Shown in pieces: positions 17,244 to 27,226 of a stretch of DNA of 64,000 nucleotides. Location of the stretch: the NCBI RefSeq assembly GCF_002252505.1, contig NZ_NNRL01000161.1, forward strand, positions 124,001 to 188,000. Reading direction: 5' to 3'. Origin of the DNA: Brucella grignonensis (GTDB lineage: Bacteria; Pseudomonadota; Alphaproteobacteria; Rhizobiales; Rhizobiaceae). Positions within the stretch are counted from its first letter, which is position 1. Each line of letters opens with the position of its first letter. A model generated the notes under the pieces. It made no database searches. It was not told the origin of the DNA and saw only the letters and a program-made list of their open reading frames with translations. The translations under genes were made by a program, and so were the position numbers.

Positions 17244-19256
17244 ATGACTGATATCAGCAGCAACCGGCTTAGCCGCGAGCCTAGTGCTTATCTTCGTCAG
17301 CATGCCAATAATCCGGTTCATTGGCAGCCTTGGGGCAAAGATGCATTGAATGCTGCACGCGAATTGAACCGTCCTATTCTGTTATCCGTTGGCTACGCTG
17401 CCTGCCATTGGTGTCACGTCATGGCGCATGAGTCTTTCGAAGACCCAGAAGTTGCTGGCGTTATGAATAGGCTATTCGTCAATGTGAAGGTGGATCGCGA
17501 GGAACGGCCTGATATCGATCAGATTTATATGGCTGCGTTAAGTGCCATGGGCCAGCAAGGCGGGTGGCCGCTCACCATGTTCCTGCGTCCTGACGGTAAA
17601 CCGTTCTGGGGTGGAACCTACTTCCCTCCCAAAGCGCGTCATAACCTGCCCGGCTTCGTTGATGTGCTCAAAGCGGTTAATAATCTCTGGCAGGGAAATC
17701 AAGAAAAAATTAACCATAATGCCGAGGCTGTGTTCAGCCATCTGGAGGCACAACTGGCTGCACAAAGTGAAGCGCGCGCCAATGAAGTGACGCGATTTAA
17801 CGAAGTTGCAGACCGTATCCATGCGATGTTCGATCCGGTGCGCGGTGGCATTGATAATGCGCCGAAGTTCCCCAACGCACCCTTCTTGGATGCCTTATGG
17901 CTGTCCTGGCTCTATAATCGCGAAGTTTCACATCGCGATATGTTCCTGCTGTCACTGAAAACGATGCTGCAAGGTGGAATCTATGACCATTTGGGTGGCG
18001 GCCTTTGTCGCTATAGTGTCGATGCTGACTGGCTCGTTCCGCATTTTGAGAAGATGCTTTATGACAATGCTCAAGCTATTCGCCATGCGACCTATGCCTA
18101 TGCGGAAACGCAGGATGATTTGTTCCGTATCCGAATCGAAGAGATAATCGAGTGGCTGGTTCGGGAAATGCGGTTGTCCGACGGTAGCTTTGCATCCAGT
18201 CTGGATGCTGATAGCGAGGGTGAGGAGGGCAAGTTTTATATCTTCACCGATAGCGAGATTGATGCCGTCCTCGGTGATCAGGCTGAAAACTTCAAATCCT
18301 GGTATGGCGTGAAGCCCGCAGGCAATTTCGAAGGCAGCAACATTCTCAATCGCCTTCATGCTGTCGGCGAACCGGCAATGCTCCCGACTGATATCGAAGC
18401 TTCGAAACAGAAGCTGTTGGCTTATCGCAACCAACGCGTCCGCCCCGGACGTGATGAAAAGGCACTGACAGACTGGAACGCACTGGCAATTCGCGCACTG
18501 GCTGAAGCGGGGCGCAGTTTTCAAAGGCAGGACTGGATTGAATATGCCGTCACCGCTTATCGTTCGATAGGGTCATCTTTTCAGGATGGTCGCATGGCGC
18601 ATTGCCGAATGGATGACGTGTTATTCTACCCTGCACTCTCCACCGATTACGCAGCGATGATCAATGCTGCCCTGTCCCTCTTTGAGGCGACAGGAGATCG
18701 AACATTCATCGTTGATGCTGTGGCACTTAAAGATGCACTTGATGCAAACAATCGCGATGCATCAGGCAATTATCGGCTCTCGGCTCTCGATGCCGAAGAC
18801 GTCATTCTGCATAGCTATGGTGACTATGATGAAGCGATCCCAAGCGCGACAAGCCAGATCATCGAAGCATTCACACGACTGTTTCTCGTGACCGGTGATC
18901 TACATCTTTATAATCAGAATGAGCGTCTGGTGGAACAAGCCATGGGCCGCGCTCTTGTCCAGCAATATGGTCAGATTGGTATCTTGAACGCTGCCCGCTT
19001 TGCAGCCGAACCACTGTCTCTGGTGATTGCTGATGAAAGTGTCGACGGCGAACTCAGCTTATTGGCTCAACGAATTCCCGATCCGCGGCGGGTCGATAAG
19101 TTCGTTCCGCTTGAAGCCGGCAAAGCGATTGAACTTCCAACAGGGGGCACCGCACATGCAGATAAACCGTCAGCCTGGCTCTGCAAGGGGCAAGTCTGCC
19201 TCGCACCTGTCGAAACCCCGGCTGCACTCGAAATTCTCCTCAGAGGCCATTCTTGA
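17244..19256 (+). CDS. Thioredoxin-domain protein of the YyaL/SPATA20 family (DUF255)
   Basis: 670 residues from ATG 17244 (AGGAAAG site upstream; an earlier GTG at 17223 is less likely). The N-terminal thioredoxin-like domain has RQHANNPVHWQPWG and SVGYAACHWCHVMAHESF, where the CHWCH motif replaces CxxC of thioredoxins. The rest is an alpha/alpha-barrel similar to N-acylglucosamine 2-epimerases (KALTDWNALAIRALAEAG, DYAAMINAALSLFEATGD). The family is broadly conserved but its reaction is not firmly known. It converges on rho, with a shared terminator at 19274. Confidence 0.92.
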   Translation: MTDISSNRLSREPSAYLRQHANNPVHWQPWGKDALNAARELNRPILLSVGYAACHWCHVMAHESFEDPEVAGVMNRLFVNVKVDREERPDIDQIYMAALSAMGQQGGWPLTMFLRPDGKPFWGGTYFPPKARHNLPGFVDVLKAVNNLWQGNQEKINHNAEAVFSHLEAQLAAQSEARANEVTRFNEVADRIHAMFDPVRGGIDNAPKFPNAPFLDALWLSWLYNREVSHRDMFLLSLKTMLQGGIYDHLGGGLCRYSVDADWLVPHFEKMLYDNAQAIRHATYAYAETQDDLFRIRIEEIIEWLVREMRLSDGSFASSLDADSEGEEGKFYIFTDSEIDAVLGDQAENFKSWYGVKPAGNFEGSNILNRLHAVGEPAMLPTDIEASKQKLLAYRNQRVRPGRDEKALTDWNALAIRALAEAGRSFQRQDWIEYAVTAYRSIGSSFQDGRMAHCRMDDVLFYPALSTDYAAMINAALSLFEATGDRTFIVDAVALKDALDANNRDASGNYRLSALDAEDVILHSYGDYDEAIPSATSQIIEAFTRLFLVTGDLHLYNQNERLVEQAMGRALVQQYGQIGILNAARFAAEPLSLVIADESVDGELSLLAQRIPDPRRVDKFVPLEAGKAIELPTGGTAHADKPSAWLCKGQVCLAPVETPAALEILLRGHS

Positions 19257-19273
19257 GATATTATTGATTAAAC

Positions 19274-19309
19274 AAAAACGCCGCGCTGATTTCTCAACGC
19301 GGCGTTTTT
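19274..19309. terminator. Bidirectional terminator between the YyaL-type gene and rho
   Basis: Arms AAAAACGCCGCG and CGCGGCGTTTTT around an 11-base loop. A and T runs on both sides make it work in both directions. Confidence 0.88.
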
Positions 19310-19330
19310 CATAGTCATGCAGTAGAGGAA

Positions 19331-20596
19331 TTACGTGTTCATCGAGTCGAAGAACTCGCCATTGCTCTTTGTCTGCTTGAGCTTGTCGATGAGGAATTCG
19401 ATCGCGTCCGTTGTTCCCATCGGTGCAAGGATACGGCGCAGAACGAAAATCTTCTGAAGATCGGCGCGTGGGACGAGCAGGTCTTCCTTACGCGTACCGG
19501 ACTTGAGAATATCCATGGCCGGGAAGATGCGCTTGTCGGCAACCTTGCGGTCGAGAACGATTTCCGAGTTACCTGTGCCTTTGAATTCTTCAAAGATCAC
19601 TTCGTCCATGCGCGAACCGGTATCGATCAGCGCGGTGGCGATGATGGTGAGCGAGCCACCCTCTTCAATGTTACGGGCGGCACCGAAGAAGCGCTTCGGA
19701 CGCTGGAGTGCGTTTGCATCGACACCACCGGTCAGAACCTTACCTGATGACGGCACAACAGTGTTGTAAGCGCGTCCGAGACGCGTGATGGAGTCGAGAA
19801 GGATCACAACGTCACGGCCATGTTCGACAAGGCGCTTGGCCTTTTCGATAACCATTTCGGCGACCTGAACGTGGCGCGATGCCGGTTCATCGAAGGTCGA
19901 AGAAACAACTTCACCCTTCACCGAACGCTGCATGTCGGTCACTTCTTCCGGACGTTCGTCAATCAGAAGAACGATCAGATAGCATTCAGGATGGTTCGCA
20001 GTGATCGAATGCGCAATGTTCTGCAAGAGAACAGTCTTACCGGTACGCGGCGGAGCGACGATCAGACCGCGCTGGCCCTTACCGAGCGGCGCTACCAGAT
20101 CGATAACGCGGGACGAAAGATCCTTCGAAGTCGGAACTTCAAGTTCCATCTTGAAGCGCTCATTCGGATAGAGCGGTGTCAGGTTATCGAAGTGAACCTT
20201 GTGACGGATCTTTTCCGGGTCTTCAAAATTGATCGTGTTGACCTTGAGAAGTGCGAAATAACGTTCGCCTTCCTTGGGACCACGGATCGGGCCTTCTACC
20301 GTATCGCCGGTCTTCAGCGAGAAGCGGCGAAGCTGGGAAGGAGAAATATAAATATCGTCAGGACCCGGCAGATAATTGGCGTCGGCAGAGCGCAGGAAGC
20401 CAAATCCGTCCTGCAGCACTTCAACAACGCCCTCGCCGATAATTTCGACGTCCTGAGCAGCGAGGCTCTTGAGGATCGCGAACATCAGTTCCTGCTTGCG
20501 CATGGCGCTCGCATTTTCGACCTCAAGCGTTTCGGCAAATGCCAGCAGCTCGACCGGGGTCTTATTTTTAAGTTCTTGTAGTTTCATTTCCTGCAT
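19331..20596 (-). CDS. rho: Transcription termination factor Rho
   Basis: 421 residues from ATG 20596 ([18 protein letters not shown]), the length I recall for Brucella Rho; longer in-frame extension to 20710 lacks family similarity. The N-terminal RNA-binding domain has the RNP1 element [20 protein letters not shown]. Walker A is [13 protein letters not shown], Walker B is [17 protein letters not shown], and the R-loop and Q-loop segments are intact. Rho is the hexameric RNA helicase that ends transcription. The 244-bp leader (to the hemJ terminator) may support the autogenous attenuation known for rho in other bacteria. Confidence 0.96.
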   Translation of the reverse strand: MQEMKLQELKNKTPVELLAFAETLEVENASAMRKQELMFAILKSLAAQDVEIIGEGVVEVLQDGFGFLRSADANYLPGPDDIYISPSQLRRFSLKTGDTVEGPIRGPKEGERYFALLKVNTINFEDPEKIRHKVHFDNLTPLYPNERFKMELEVPTSKDLSSRVIDLVAPLGKGQRGLIVAPPRTGKTVLLQNIAHSITANHPECYLIVLLIDERPEEVTDMQRSVKGEVVSSTFDEPASRHVQVAEMVIEKAKRLVEHGRDVVILLDSITRLGRAYNTVVPSSGKVLTGGVDANALQRPKRFFGAARNIEEGGSLTIIATALIDTGSRMDEVIFEEFKGTGNSEIVLDRKVADKRIFPAMDILKSGTRKEDLLVPRADLQKIFVLRRILAPMGTTDAIEFLIDKLKQTKSNGEFFDSMNT

Positions 20597-20840
20597 GTGT
20601 GAGGAACTCTTTTGAAATTTAAGGAGAAAATGCAGTTGTTCGGAAAGGTGGTCACTTTGGTAATGTGACCGGCATCGAAGGCCTGCTGTCATGGTGGGAA
20701 GAGGACTCATTCATACTGGTTTGCAGCATGAAGAGCAAGTGTCACATAAGGTGTGTCGGTCTTTTGTTCAATAGGTAAAAGTTAATGCAACTCTCAAAAA
20801 AGGGAAAGCGGCTTTGTCAAAAATACCGGGAGGCAAATAA

Positions 20841-20865
20841 AAAGCCCGGATTAATACCGGGCTTT
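20841..20865 (-). terminator. Terminator after hemJ
   Basis: On the reverse strand AAAGCCCGG pairs with CCGGGCTTT around a seven-base loop, and is followed by TTATTTG. It closes the hemE-hemJ transcript 19 bp past the hemJ stop. Confidence 0.85.
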
Positions 20866-20883
20866 CTGGATGAAAATTGGAAA

Positions 20884-21423
20884 TCAGAAAGGTTTCACGA
20901 TCACGAGAATAACGATGAAGATCATCAGGATCGTCGGTACTTCATTGATGATTCGCCAATGTTTGGCCGATTTGGTGTTGCGATCTTCAGCAAAGAGCCG
21001 CGTCGCCTTTGACAGATAACCGTGCAGACCAGACATCAACACGACAAGCAAAAGCTTTGCATGCAACCAGCCACCCTTAAAGCCAAAAATCTCCCACGCC
21101 ATCCATAGGCCGGCGATCCAGGTCACAACCATAGCGGGATTGATGATGAAACGAAGCAACCGCTTTTCCATCACCTTGAAGGTTTCAGAGGTTTCGGAAC
21201 CGGGTGTTGCGGCACAATGATAGACGAAAAGACGCGGCAGATAGAGCATGCCCGCCATCCAGGCGATCACGGCGATGACGTGGATCGATTTGATCCAAAG
21301 ATAAGCATCAGCTGGATTCACGTGAAACAATCCCCATAAACCGAATACCACTACCGCAAGACCAACGATGGTACGGATCAGAGCGGCCTTGCCGCTGTTT
21401 GCCTTATCGGAAGCACTCATCAT
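20884..21423 (-). CDS. hemJ: Protoporphyrinogen oxidase HemJ (UPF0093)
   Basis: 179 residues with four to five membrane helices. The family features are KSIHVIAVIAWMAGMLYLPRLFVYH near residue 45 (with the conserved His residues), MEKRLLRFIINPAMVVTWIAGL and FGFKGGWLHAKLLLVVLMSGLHGY. HemJ carries out protoporphyrinogen IX oxidation in many bacteria without HemG or HemY. The start shares one base with the hemE stop (TGATG), which couples two heme-pathway steps. A parS-like 14/16 match lies at 21314-21329 in the coding region. Confidence 0.93.
   Translation of the reverse strand: MMSASDKANSGKAALIRTIVGLAVVVFGLWGLFHVNPADAYLWIKSIHVIAVIAWMAGMLYLPRLFVYHCAATPGSETSETFKVMEKRLLRFIINPAMVVTWIAGLWMAWEIFGFKGGWLHAKLLLVVLMSGLHGYLSKATRLFAEDRNTKSAKHWRIINEVPTILMIFIVILVIVKPF
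21314..21329. other. Degenerate parS-like site inside hemJ
   Basis: GGATTCACGTGAAACA matches parS at 14 of 16 positions, with the right half perfect. The identical 16-mer recurs in hisH at 37591. Function not established. Confidence 0.4.
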
Positions 21424-22442
21424 CAGACTCCACGAACCCGATCAATCATGCGCTGCACATTTTCAATCGGTGCCTGTGGTGTGATCCCGTGGCCCAGATT
21501 GAAGATCAGCGGTCCCTGCCCAAGATTTTTCAGGATTGCATCGACCCCTTCATCCAGAGCTTCGCCACCAGCGACAACGCGCAGCGGATCGAGATTACCC
21601 TGAATAGCGCCTTCCTTCTGCAATTCCTGCGCAAAAGAAACCGGCACAGACCAATCGAGGCCAAGAACATCGACGCCGGTCTTTTCGCGGTAGCCCGCAT
21701 AGAGCATCCCGGCTCCTTTCGGGAAGCCGATGATGCGCGCATCGGGATAAACCGCCCTCACCTTCTGAACAATCCGGGCAACCGGACGAACACAGAAACG
21801 CTCAAAGCAATCTTCATCAAGAACGCCAGACCAGGAATCGAAAATCTGCACGGCATCAGCGCCTGCATCAAGCTGTTCGATGAGATATTCGGCTGAAACA
21901 TCCGCCAGATCATTCAAAAGCTTCTCAAACGCTTCCGGGAAGCGATAAGCGAACAAACGAGCAGGAGCCTGATCAGGCGTGCCGTGACCCGCGATCATAT
22001 AGGTCGCAACGGTCCAGGGAGCGCCACAGAAGCCCAGCAGCGTTGTTTCGTCGGGGAGTTGCTCGCGGAGCAGCCGAACCGTCTCATAAACCGGCTCCAG
22101 CCTTTTGGCGACACCTTCAGTCTCAAGCCAGAATATTTCATCTGCATCAATCGGTGTCATCAATGGTCCCTTGCCTTCTTCAAAGCGAAGGTCTCGTCCA
22201 AGGGCGTGAGGGACAACCAAAATATCTGAAAACAGAATGGCGGCATCAAAGCCATAACGGCGGATTGGCTGAAGCGTCACTTCGACTGCCAGATCGGGTG
22301 AATAGCAGAGGTCGAGGAAGCTTCCGGCTTTTTTGCGCACTTCCCGATATTCGGGAAGATATCGTCCGGCCTGACGCATCATCCAGATTGGAGGTGGAAA
22401 GACTGTCTCACCGTCTATCACTTTCAGGACCTTGCGCTTCAT
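21423..22442 (-). CDS. hemE: Uroporphyrinogen decarboxylase
   Basis: 339 residues. The family signatures [18 protein letters not shown] (residues 17-34) and [18 protein letters not shown] (near residue 138) are intact, including the catalytic-site Arg and Asp residues. HemE decarboxylates uroporphyrinogen III to coproporphyrinogen III in the cytoplasm. hemE bounding the origin is a known feature of alphaproteobacteria such as Caulobacter, and the gap upstream of this start has origin features. Confidence 0.96.
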   Translation of the reverse strand: MKRKVLKVIDGETVFPPPIWMMRQAGRYLPEYREVRKKAGSFLDLCYSPDLAVEVTLQPIRRYGFDAAILFSDILVVPHALGRDLRFEEGKGPLMTPIDADEIFWLETEGVAKRLEPVYETVRLLREQLPDETTLLGFCGAPWTVATYMIAGHGTPDQAPARLFAYRFPEAFEKLLNDLADVSAEYLIEQLDAGADAVQIFDSWSGVLDEDCFERFCVRPVARIVQKVRAVYPDARIIGFPKGAGMLYAGYREKTGVDVLGLDWSVPVSFAQELQKEGAIQGNLDPLRVVAGGEALDEGVDAILKNLGQGPLIFNLGHGITPQAPIENVQRMIDRVRGV

Positions 22443-22893
22443 TACATTCCACCCTGTCTGATCTGTTTTCTTGGGTCTGTGTGAAAGTTTTCCCGTCCGG
22501 CTCTCATAAAGAAAGGATGATTCAGGAATCTTTTGATTCTTAGAGTCTGTTGGAATCGGGGATTAAGGTTTGTCCGTCTTTTCCCCACAGTTCCGCTCTG
22601 GCCATCTCAGCCTGTGCGATAATTCACCGATCACCGGGATAAAAGCAATGAAAACTAAAATCTTTCATTGAATATAAGGGGTTACCAATTGACGCAGTTT
22701 CGGTCTCTTTGTGGACAAGCTGGGCATATTGCTATGATTTCCAAATGTTACGAGTCTTGTCCACAATGGCTTTCCAAAGCTTCTCACATGTTGGCTGGCT
22801 GTGGATGACTTGCCAAGTTTCCCACCGCCTGCCATGGCTTGTGGATGAAGCCCGCGTTTTACGCACACTCGTCAACAGGGACGGGAGAAAACT
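22443..22893. other. oriC: Putative chromosomal replication origin (oriC)
   Basis: A 451-bp gap between hemE (leftward) and ppsR (rightward), the same flanks as the Caulobacter origin. Four sites match the DnaA box TTATCCACA at 8 of 9 positions: 22710-22718 (reverse), 22757-22765 (forward, TTGTCCACA), 22800-22808 and 22840-22848 (both reverse, TGTGGATGA). A weaker site, TTCCCCACA, is at 22581-22589. An AT-rich stretch (about 22640-22690) could be the unwinding element. Six GANTC methylation sites occur here, five within 39 bp. Genes on both sides run away from this gap. Confidence 0.85.
22519..22557. promoter_or_regulatory. Cluster of five CcrM (GANTC) sites upstream of hemE
   Basis: GANTC occurs at 22519, 22526, 22535, 22543 and 22553 (start positions), spaced 7-10 bp apart; a sixth lies at 22752. 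By chance one would expect about one per 256 bp. GANTC is the target of the cell-cycle methylase CcrM in alphaproteobacteria. The cluster is 77-115 bp upstream of the hemE start and could mark the origin state or a hemE-side promoter. Confidence 0.75.
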
Positions 22894-23730
22894 GTGACCA
22901 GACCGCTTTCTTACTTTCATCTTCATCTGATTTCTGATGCGACGGGAGAGACTCTCCTGGCGGCAGGCCGCGCTGCGGCCGCTCAATATGCCAATGCGCG
23001 GGCAATCGAGCACATCTATCCACTCATCCGCACCGAGAAGCAGTTGGGAAAAGTGCTTGAGAATATCGACGCTGAGCCCGGCATCGTTCTTTATACAATC
23101 GTCGATCAAAAGCTTGCTGCAATCATCGATGAATCCTGCGCGGAAATGGGGGTGCCGAGCGTTTCGGTGCTGGAGCCGGTGCTCAACACGTTTCAGTCTT
23201 ATCTGGGCGCGCCTGCGCATCGCCGCGCCAGCGCCCAGCATGTGCTCAATGCCGATTATTTCCGTCGGATCGATGCGCTTAATTTCACCATGGAGCATGA
23301 CGACGGACAATTGCCGCTCGATATAGAAGAAGCGGACGTCATTCTTGTGGGAATTTCCCGCACATCGAAGACGCCAACCAGCATCTATATGGCGAACCGC
23401 GGTATCAAGGCGACGAATATACCGATCGTATTGGGCATTCCGGTGCCAGAGGTTCTTTTTACGGCAAAGCGACCCTTGATTGTCGGTCTTGTGGCGACCG
23501 CAGAGCGTATTTCGCAGATCAGGCAGAACCGCCCGCTTGGCAATGCGCCGTCGCTTGATACAGGACTTTATACAGACCGCGTTTCAATTTCAGAAGAACT
23601 GGCTTATGCCCGCAACCTGTGCAACCGGCATGGCTGGCCGCTGATCGATGTGTCGCGCCGGTCGATCGAGGAAACCGCAGCTGCCATCATGGCCTTGCTG
23701 CGCGATGGCAAGAAGGAAGATCAGTCATGA
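22894..23730 (+). CDS. ppsR: Pyruvate, phosphate dikinase regulatory protein (DUF299)
   Basis: 278 residues from GTG 22894 (GGGAG ribosome site). The N terminus [22 protein letters not shown] and the P-loop-like [18 protein letters not shown] near residue 152 are diagnostic of DUF299. These proteins phosphorylate and dephosphorylate pyruvate phosphate dikinase or PEP synthetase. The gene borders the putative origin, as its homologue does in Caulobacter. Its stop overlaps the maf start by ATGA. Confidence 0.93.
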   Translation: MTRPLSYFHLHLISDATGETLLAAGRAAAAQYANARAIEHIYPLIRTEKQLGKVLENIDAEPGIVLYTIVDQKLAAIIDESCAEMGVPSVSVLEPVLNTFQSYLGAPAHRRASAQHVLNADYFRRIDALNFTMEHDDGQLPLDIEEADVILVGISRTSKTPTSIYMANRGIKATNIPIVLGIPVPEVLFTAKRPLIVGLVATAERISQIRQNRPLGNAPSLDTGLYTDRVSISEELAYARNLCNRHGWPLIDVSRRSIEETAAAIMALLRDGKKEDQS

Positions 23731-24326
23731 CCACGAAACTTATTCTCGCCTCCAAGAGCCCGTTCCGTTCGGCAATTTTGAAAAATGCCGGCATTGCGTT
23801 TTCGACCGAAAGCGCGGATATCGACGAACGTGCGGTCGAGGCCCCCCTTTATAAAAGCGGTGCGACGCCGCAAGAGGTGGCGCAGGTTCTGGCCGAAGCG
23901 AAGGCCTTATCTGTCAGTGAGAACCATCCCGATGCCGTGGTGATTGGTTGCGATCAGACGCTTTCGCTGGGCGACCAGATTTTCCACAAGCCTGTGGATA
24001 TGGATGCAGCGCGCCGTCAGCTTTTACAGTTTTCGGGCAAGACGCATCAGCTCAACAGCGCTGTGGTGCTGGTCAAAAATGGCGAAACATTGTGGCGGCA
24101 TGTTTCGGTCGCCCGCATGACCATGCGCGATCTCGATCCGGGTTTTGTCGGACGTTATCTTGGTCGCGTTGGCGATATTGCTCTTTCAAGTGTCGGCGCT
24201 TATCAGGTCGAAGGTCCAGGCATCCAGCTTTTCGAGGAAATCGAAGGCGATTATTTCACCATCGTCGGATTGCCCCTGTTGCCGTTGCTCCATGAATTGA
24301 GGAAGGAAAATCTGATCGATGGCTAA
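23727..24326 (+). CDS. maf: Maf-family nucleotide pyrophosphatase
   Basis: 199 residues from ATG 23727, overlapping the ppsR stop. The N-terminal [17 protein letters not shown], the [12 protein letters not shown] segment and [18 protein letters not shown] are typical of Maf proteins, which hydrolyse non-canonical nucleoside triphosphates and can affect septum formation. The usual S-x-R motif reads SPFR here. It overlaps aroE by eight bases, so ppsR-maf-aroE-coaE is one tightly packed operon. Confidence 0.92.
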   Translation: MTTKLILASKSPFRSAILKNAGIAFSTESADIDERAVEAPLYKSGATPQEVAQVLAEAKALSVSENHPDAVVIGCDQTLSLGDQIFHKPVDMDAARRQLLQFSGKTHQLNSAVVLVKNGETLWRHVSVARMTMRDLDPGFVGRYLGRVGDIALSSVGAYQVEGPGIQLFEEIEGDYFTIVGLPLLPLLHELRKENLIDG

Positions 24327-25167
24327 AAAGGCATTTGTCACAGGCTTTCCAATAAAGCATTCGCGCTCGCCACTCATTCACGGTTTCTGGCTCAAGGAAC
24401 TGGGTCTCGAAGGCTCCTATGAAGCCATCGAAGTCGCGCCCGAAAATTTTGTAGAATTTGCCACCTCGCTTGAGCAAAGCGGTTTTGTCGGCGGTAATGT
24501 CACGATCCCGCATAAGGAAGTGGCTTTTGCGACTGTGGGAAGCCGCGATGAAGCGGCCGAGGCCATTGGCGCGGTCAATACGCTCTGGCTCGAAAACGGC
24601 AAGCTTTGCGGTGGCAATACCGATGCCTATGGTTTTGCTGCCAATCTGGATGCGCTGGCACCGGATTGGGACAATGCGGATACGGCTCTGGTTCTGGGCG
24701 CAGGCGGTGCCGGACGTGCCATTGTCCACGCTTTGCAGAAGCGGGGTTTCTTGCGCATTTCCATCGTCAACCGCACGTTGAGCCGCGCGGAAGAACTGGC
24801 AAGTCATTTCGGCAAAGGTGTTTCGGCGCATGGATGGGACGCAGCGCAGCGTCTTGTCAAAGAGGCGGGTCTGATCGTTAACACCACTTCACTTGGCATG
24901 AGCGGGCATGGTGAGGCAGAAGAATTTCCGCTTGATTTGAGCGAGGCGCAAAAATCAGCCGTTGCGACCGATATTGTCTATATTCCCTTGAAGACCCCAT
25001 TTCTGGCCAAAGCGGAAGCGGCGGGTCTCAAAACCGTTGATGGGCTTGGCATGTTGCTGCATCAGGCGGTTCCCGGTTTTGAACGCTGGTTTGGCAAAAG
25101 ACCGCAAGTGACAGAAGCTCTGCGTAGTTATATTTTGGATGATATGAAAAAGGCTGGCGCTTTATGA
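24319..25167 (+). CDS. aroE: Shikimate dehydrogenase
   Basis: 282 residues. [17 protein letters not shown] binds shikimate, VTIPHKE carries the catalytic Lys, NTDAYGF and the nucleotide-binding [13 protein letters not shown] (near residue 131) are intact. AroE reduces 3-dehydroshikimate to shikimate with NADPH in aromatic amino acid biosynthesis. It overlaps maf at the start and coaE at the end (ATGA). Confidence 0.95.
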   Translation: MAKKAFVTGFPIKHSRSPLIHGFWLKELGLEGSYEAIEVAPENFVEFATSLEQSGFVGGNVTIPHKEVAFATVGSRDEAAEAIGAVNTLWLENGKLCGGNTDAYGFAANLDALAPDWDNADTALVLGAGGAGRAIVHALQKRGFLRISIVNRTLSRAEELASHFGKGVSAHGWDAAQRLVKEAGLIVNTTSLGMSGHGEAEEFPLDLSEAQKSAVATDIVYIPLKTPFLAKAEAAGLKTVDGLGMLLHQAVPGFERWFGKRPQVTEALRSYILDDMKKAGAL

Positions 25168-25763
25168 TCATCCTCGGACTGACCGGCTCTATAGGCATGG
25201 GAAAAACCACTGCGGCAAACATGTTTGCTGAGTGCAGTGTGCCGGTCTATAGCGCCGATGATGCGGTGCATCAGCTTTATTCTGGCCGGGCAGCCCCGTT
25301 GATCGAAGCTGCCTTCCCCGGAACAGTTGTGGATGGCACGGTGGACCGGACAAAACTTTCAGCAGCCGTGCTTGGTAAACCAGAAGCGCTCAAAAAGCTT
25401 GAGTCCATCATTCATCCACTGGTGCATGAGGAAGAGAAAGCCTTTCTGGCGAGTGCGCGCGCGAATGGTGCCGAAATTGCGCTTCTCGATATTCCGCTGT
25501 TGTTTGAAACAGGCGGTGAGAAGCGCGTGGACAAGGTGGCTGTTGTCTCAGCCCCCGCCGACATTCAGCGTGAACGCGTTCTGTCCCGCCCCGGCATGAG
25601 CGAAGAAAAGTTTGAAACCATTCTTACCCGGCAGATGCCGGACGCAGAAAAACGTGCGCGTGCAGATTTTATCATCGATTCTTCGGGAGATTTTGAAGAA
25701 ACGCGGTTGCAGATCAAAGCCATTGTCGCGGAATTGCGTGGAAAGCCTTCCAATCAATCCTGA
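25164..25763 (+). CDS. coaE: Dephospho-CoA kinase
   Basis: 199 residues. The P-loop [14 protein letters not shown] is near residue 7, DDAVHQLY and [16 protein letters not shown] are family motifs, and the C-terminal [10 protein letters not shown] lid is present. CoaE makes the last step of coenzyme A synthesis. The start overlaps the aroE stop by four bases. coaA, an earlier step, is also in this window at 39770. Confidence 0.95.
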   Translation: MIILGLTGSIGMGKTTAANMFAECSVPVYSADDAVHQLYSGRAAPLIEAAFPGTVVDGTVDRTKLSAAVLGKPEALKKLESIIHPLVHEEEKAFLASARANGAEIALLDIPLLFETGGEKRVDKVAVVSAPADIQRERVLSRPGMSEEKFETILTRQMPDAEKRARADFIIDSSGDFEETRLQIKAIVAELRGKPSNQS

Positions 25764-25791
25764 TTGCCAGTCCAACCATGCTATAAAGCAC

Positions 25792-25833
25792 TAGAGCGCC
25801 GTGCGCCCTATTGGGCGCACAAAAGTCGCTCTA
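25792..25833. repeat. Short palindromic repeat with GTGCGCCC arms
   Basis: Outer ends TAGAGCG and CGCTCTA enclose a perfect hairpin, GTGCGCCC (25801-25808) and GGGCGCAC (25813-25820). It lies in the coaE-dnaQ gap. The outer ends resemble those of the inverted repeat at 44633-44684. Confidence 0.75.
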
Positions 25834-25871
25834 ACACTTTAAAAGTGAAGCATCATTTGAAAGGTTTTTCC

Positions 25872-26573
25872 ATGCGTGAGATCGTTTTCGATACGGAAAC
25901 CACTGGCCTTGAACGGCTCGAGGATCGCGTCATCGAAATCGGCGGTGTGGAAATGATCAATCGCTTTCCCACAGGCCGTACCTTTCACAAATTCATCAAT
26001 CCGCAGGGTCGCAAGGTTCATCCTGATGCCCTCGCGGTTCACGGCATTACGGACGAGCAATTGCTCACTGAACCGAGCTTTGCTGACATTGTCGATGAAT
26101 TCATGGCATTTTTCGATGGCGCAAAGCTTGTTGCTCATAATGCGATGTTCGATCTCGGCTTCATCAACGCGGAATTGGGCCGTTTGGGAAAACCGGAAAT
26201 AGCCGTTGATCGCATCGTCGACACACTGGCTTTGGCACGCCGCAGAAATCCGATGGGTCCGAATTCGCTTGATGCGCTTTGCAAGCGTTATGGCATTGAT
26301 AATTCACACCGTACATTGCACGGCGCATTGCTCGATTCCGAAATTCTCGCCGAAGTCTATATCGAACTGATTGGCGGCAAGCAGACCGCACTCGGCTTAA
26401 GCTCATCAGGAAATTCAGATGGCGATGGTCGTTCGGATAACAATAGCGGTATTGCGCTTCGTCAACGCCCTACGCCATTGGCGCCACGCATCAGCGCTGA
26501 AGAACGCGCTGCGCACGATGCTCTTGTGGCAAAAATGGGCGACAAGGCGATCTGGAAAAAATACGTCAACTGA
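25872..26573 (+). CDS. dnaQ: DNA polymerase III epsilon subunit (3'-5' exonuclease)
   Basis: 233 residues from ATG 25872 (MREIVFDTETTGLE); longer in-frame extension runs into the repeat and lacks similarity. ExoI is FDTETTGLE with Asp7 and Glu9; ExoII is LVAHNAMFDLGFINAEL; ExoIII is HRTLHGALLDSEILAEVY with the catalytic His and Asp. It proofreads DNA synthesis as part of the replicative polymerase. The C-terminal tail is low complexity before the conserved ERAAHDALV end that contacts the alpha subunit. Confidence 0.95.
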   Translation: MREIVFDTETTGLERLEDRVIEIGGVEMINRFPTGRTFHKFINPQGRKVHPDALAVHGITDEQLLTEPSFADIVDEFMAFFDGAKLVAHNAMFDLGFINAELGRLGKPEIAVDRIVDTLALARRRNPMGPNSLDALCKRYGIDNSHRTLHGALLDSEILAEVYIELIGGKQTALGLSSSGNSDGDGRSDNNSGIALRQRPTPLAPRISAEERAAHDALVAKMGDKAIWKKYVN

Positions 26574-26577
26574 TCTC

Positions 26578-26682
26578 TAGAGCATTTCCCGTTTTTCTTG
26601 AATCATTGGAAATGCCTTATCTCTTTGCTTTTTCGCATTATCCGACGCAAAACCGCTTCGCACTTTTGCTGGAAATGCTCTA
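26578..26682. repeat. 105-bp mosaic palindromic repeat, copy B (inverted relative to copy A)
   Basis: Same ends as copy A at 4398, but reverse complemented, and about 101 of 105 bases match by eye. It lies directly after the dnaQ stop and next to a terminator. Copies A and B face each other across about 22 kb that contains parAB and oriC. Confidence 0.85.
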
Positions 26683-26683
26683 A

Positions 26684-26716
26684 TAAAAAAACCCCGCAAA
26701 AGCGGGGTTTTCTTTT
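26684..26716. terminator. Bidirectional terminator between dnaQ and secB
   Basis: AAAACCCCGC and GCGGGGTTTT around a four-base loop, with A-rich and T-rich flanks on both sides. It serves the convergent dnaQ and secB transcripts. Confidence 0.88.
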
Positions 26717-26731
26717 GATAGTCGCCTGAGA

Positions 26732-27226
26732 TCAGCTCTTTACAGCGTTTCTGGCTTCTTCTTCGGCCATACGGCTCTGGAACATCTGCGCAAAGTCGAT
26801 CGGGTCGATCATCAGTGGTGGGTAGCCACCATTGCGTGTTGCATCAGCGATGATCTGACGAGCAAACGGGAACAGCAGACGTGGGCATTCGATGAACAGC
26901 AGCGGAAGCATGTGCTCCTGCGCGATGCCCTGAATGCGGAAAACGCCGCCATAAACCAGCTCGGTGTTGAACAGAACGTCCTTGCCGTCCACAGCCTTGG
27001 CTTCGAGCGTGAGAACAACGTCGAAATCTGTTTCGGACAGCGGATTGGCGTTTACGTTCACATTGATGTTGATCGAAGGAGCCTTTTCGCGTGGGCGCAG
27101 CGACAGAGGCGCGCCTGGGCTTTCAAAGGAAAGATCCTTGATGTACTGGGCCAGAATATTGAGGGACGGCTGGGCGGTTGCGCCATTGCCGTTCTTTACT
27201 TCGCCCGCAGCGGCCTTATCGCTCAT
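26732..27226 (-). CDS. secB: Protein-export chaperone SecB
   Basis: 164 residues. [22 protein letters not shown] is the family's N-terminal signature, followed by [25 protein letters not shown] and the C-terminal SecA-binding region. SecB keeps exported preproteins unfolded and delivers them to SecA. It lies in a leftward pair with fxsA (114-bp gap). Confidence 0.95.
   Translation of the reverse strand: MSDKAAAGEVKNGNGATAQPSLNILAQYIKDLSFESPGAPLSLRPREKAPSININVNVNANPLSETDFDVVLTLEAKAVDGKDVLFNTELVYGGVFRIQGIAQEHMLPLLFIECPRLLFPFARQIIADATRNGGYPPLMIDPIDFAQMFQSRMAEEEARNAVKS

Noticed and set aside
22443-22893. CtrA binding sites (TTAA-N7-TTAA) in the origin gap
   Set aside because: No full site was seen; only isolated TTAA-like sequence occurs.
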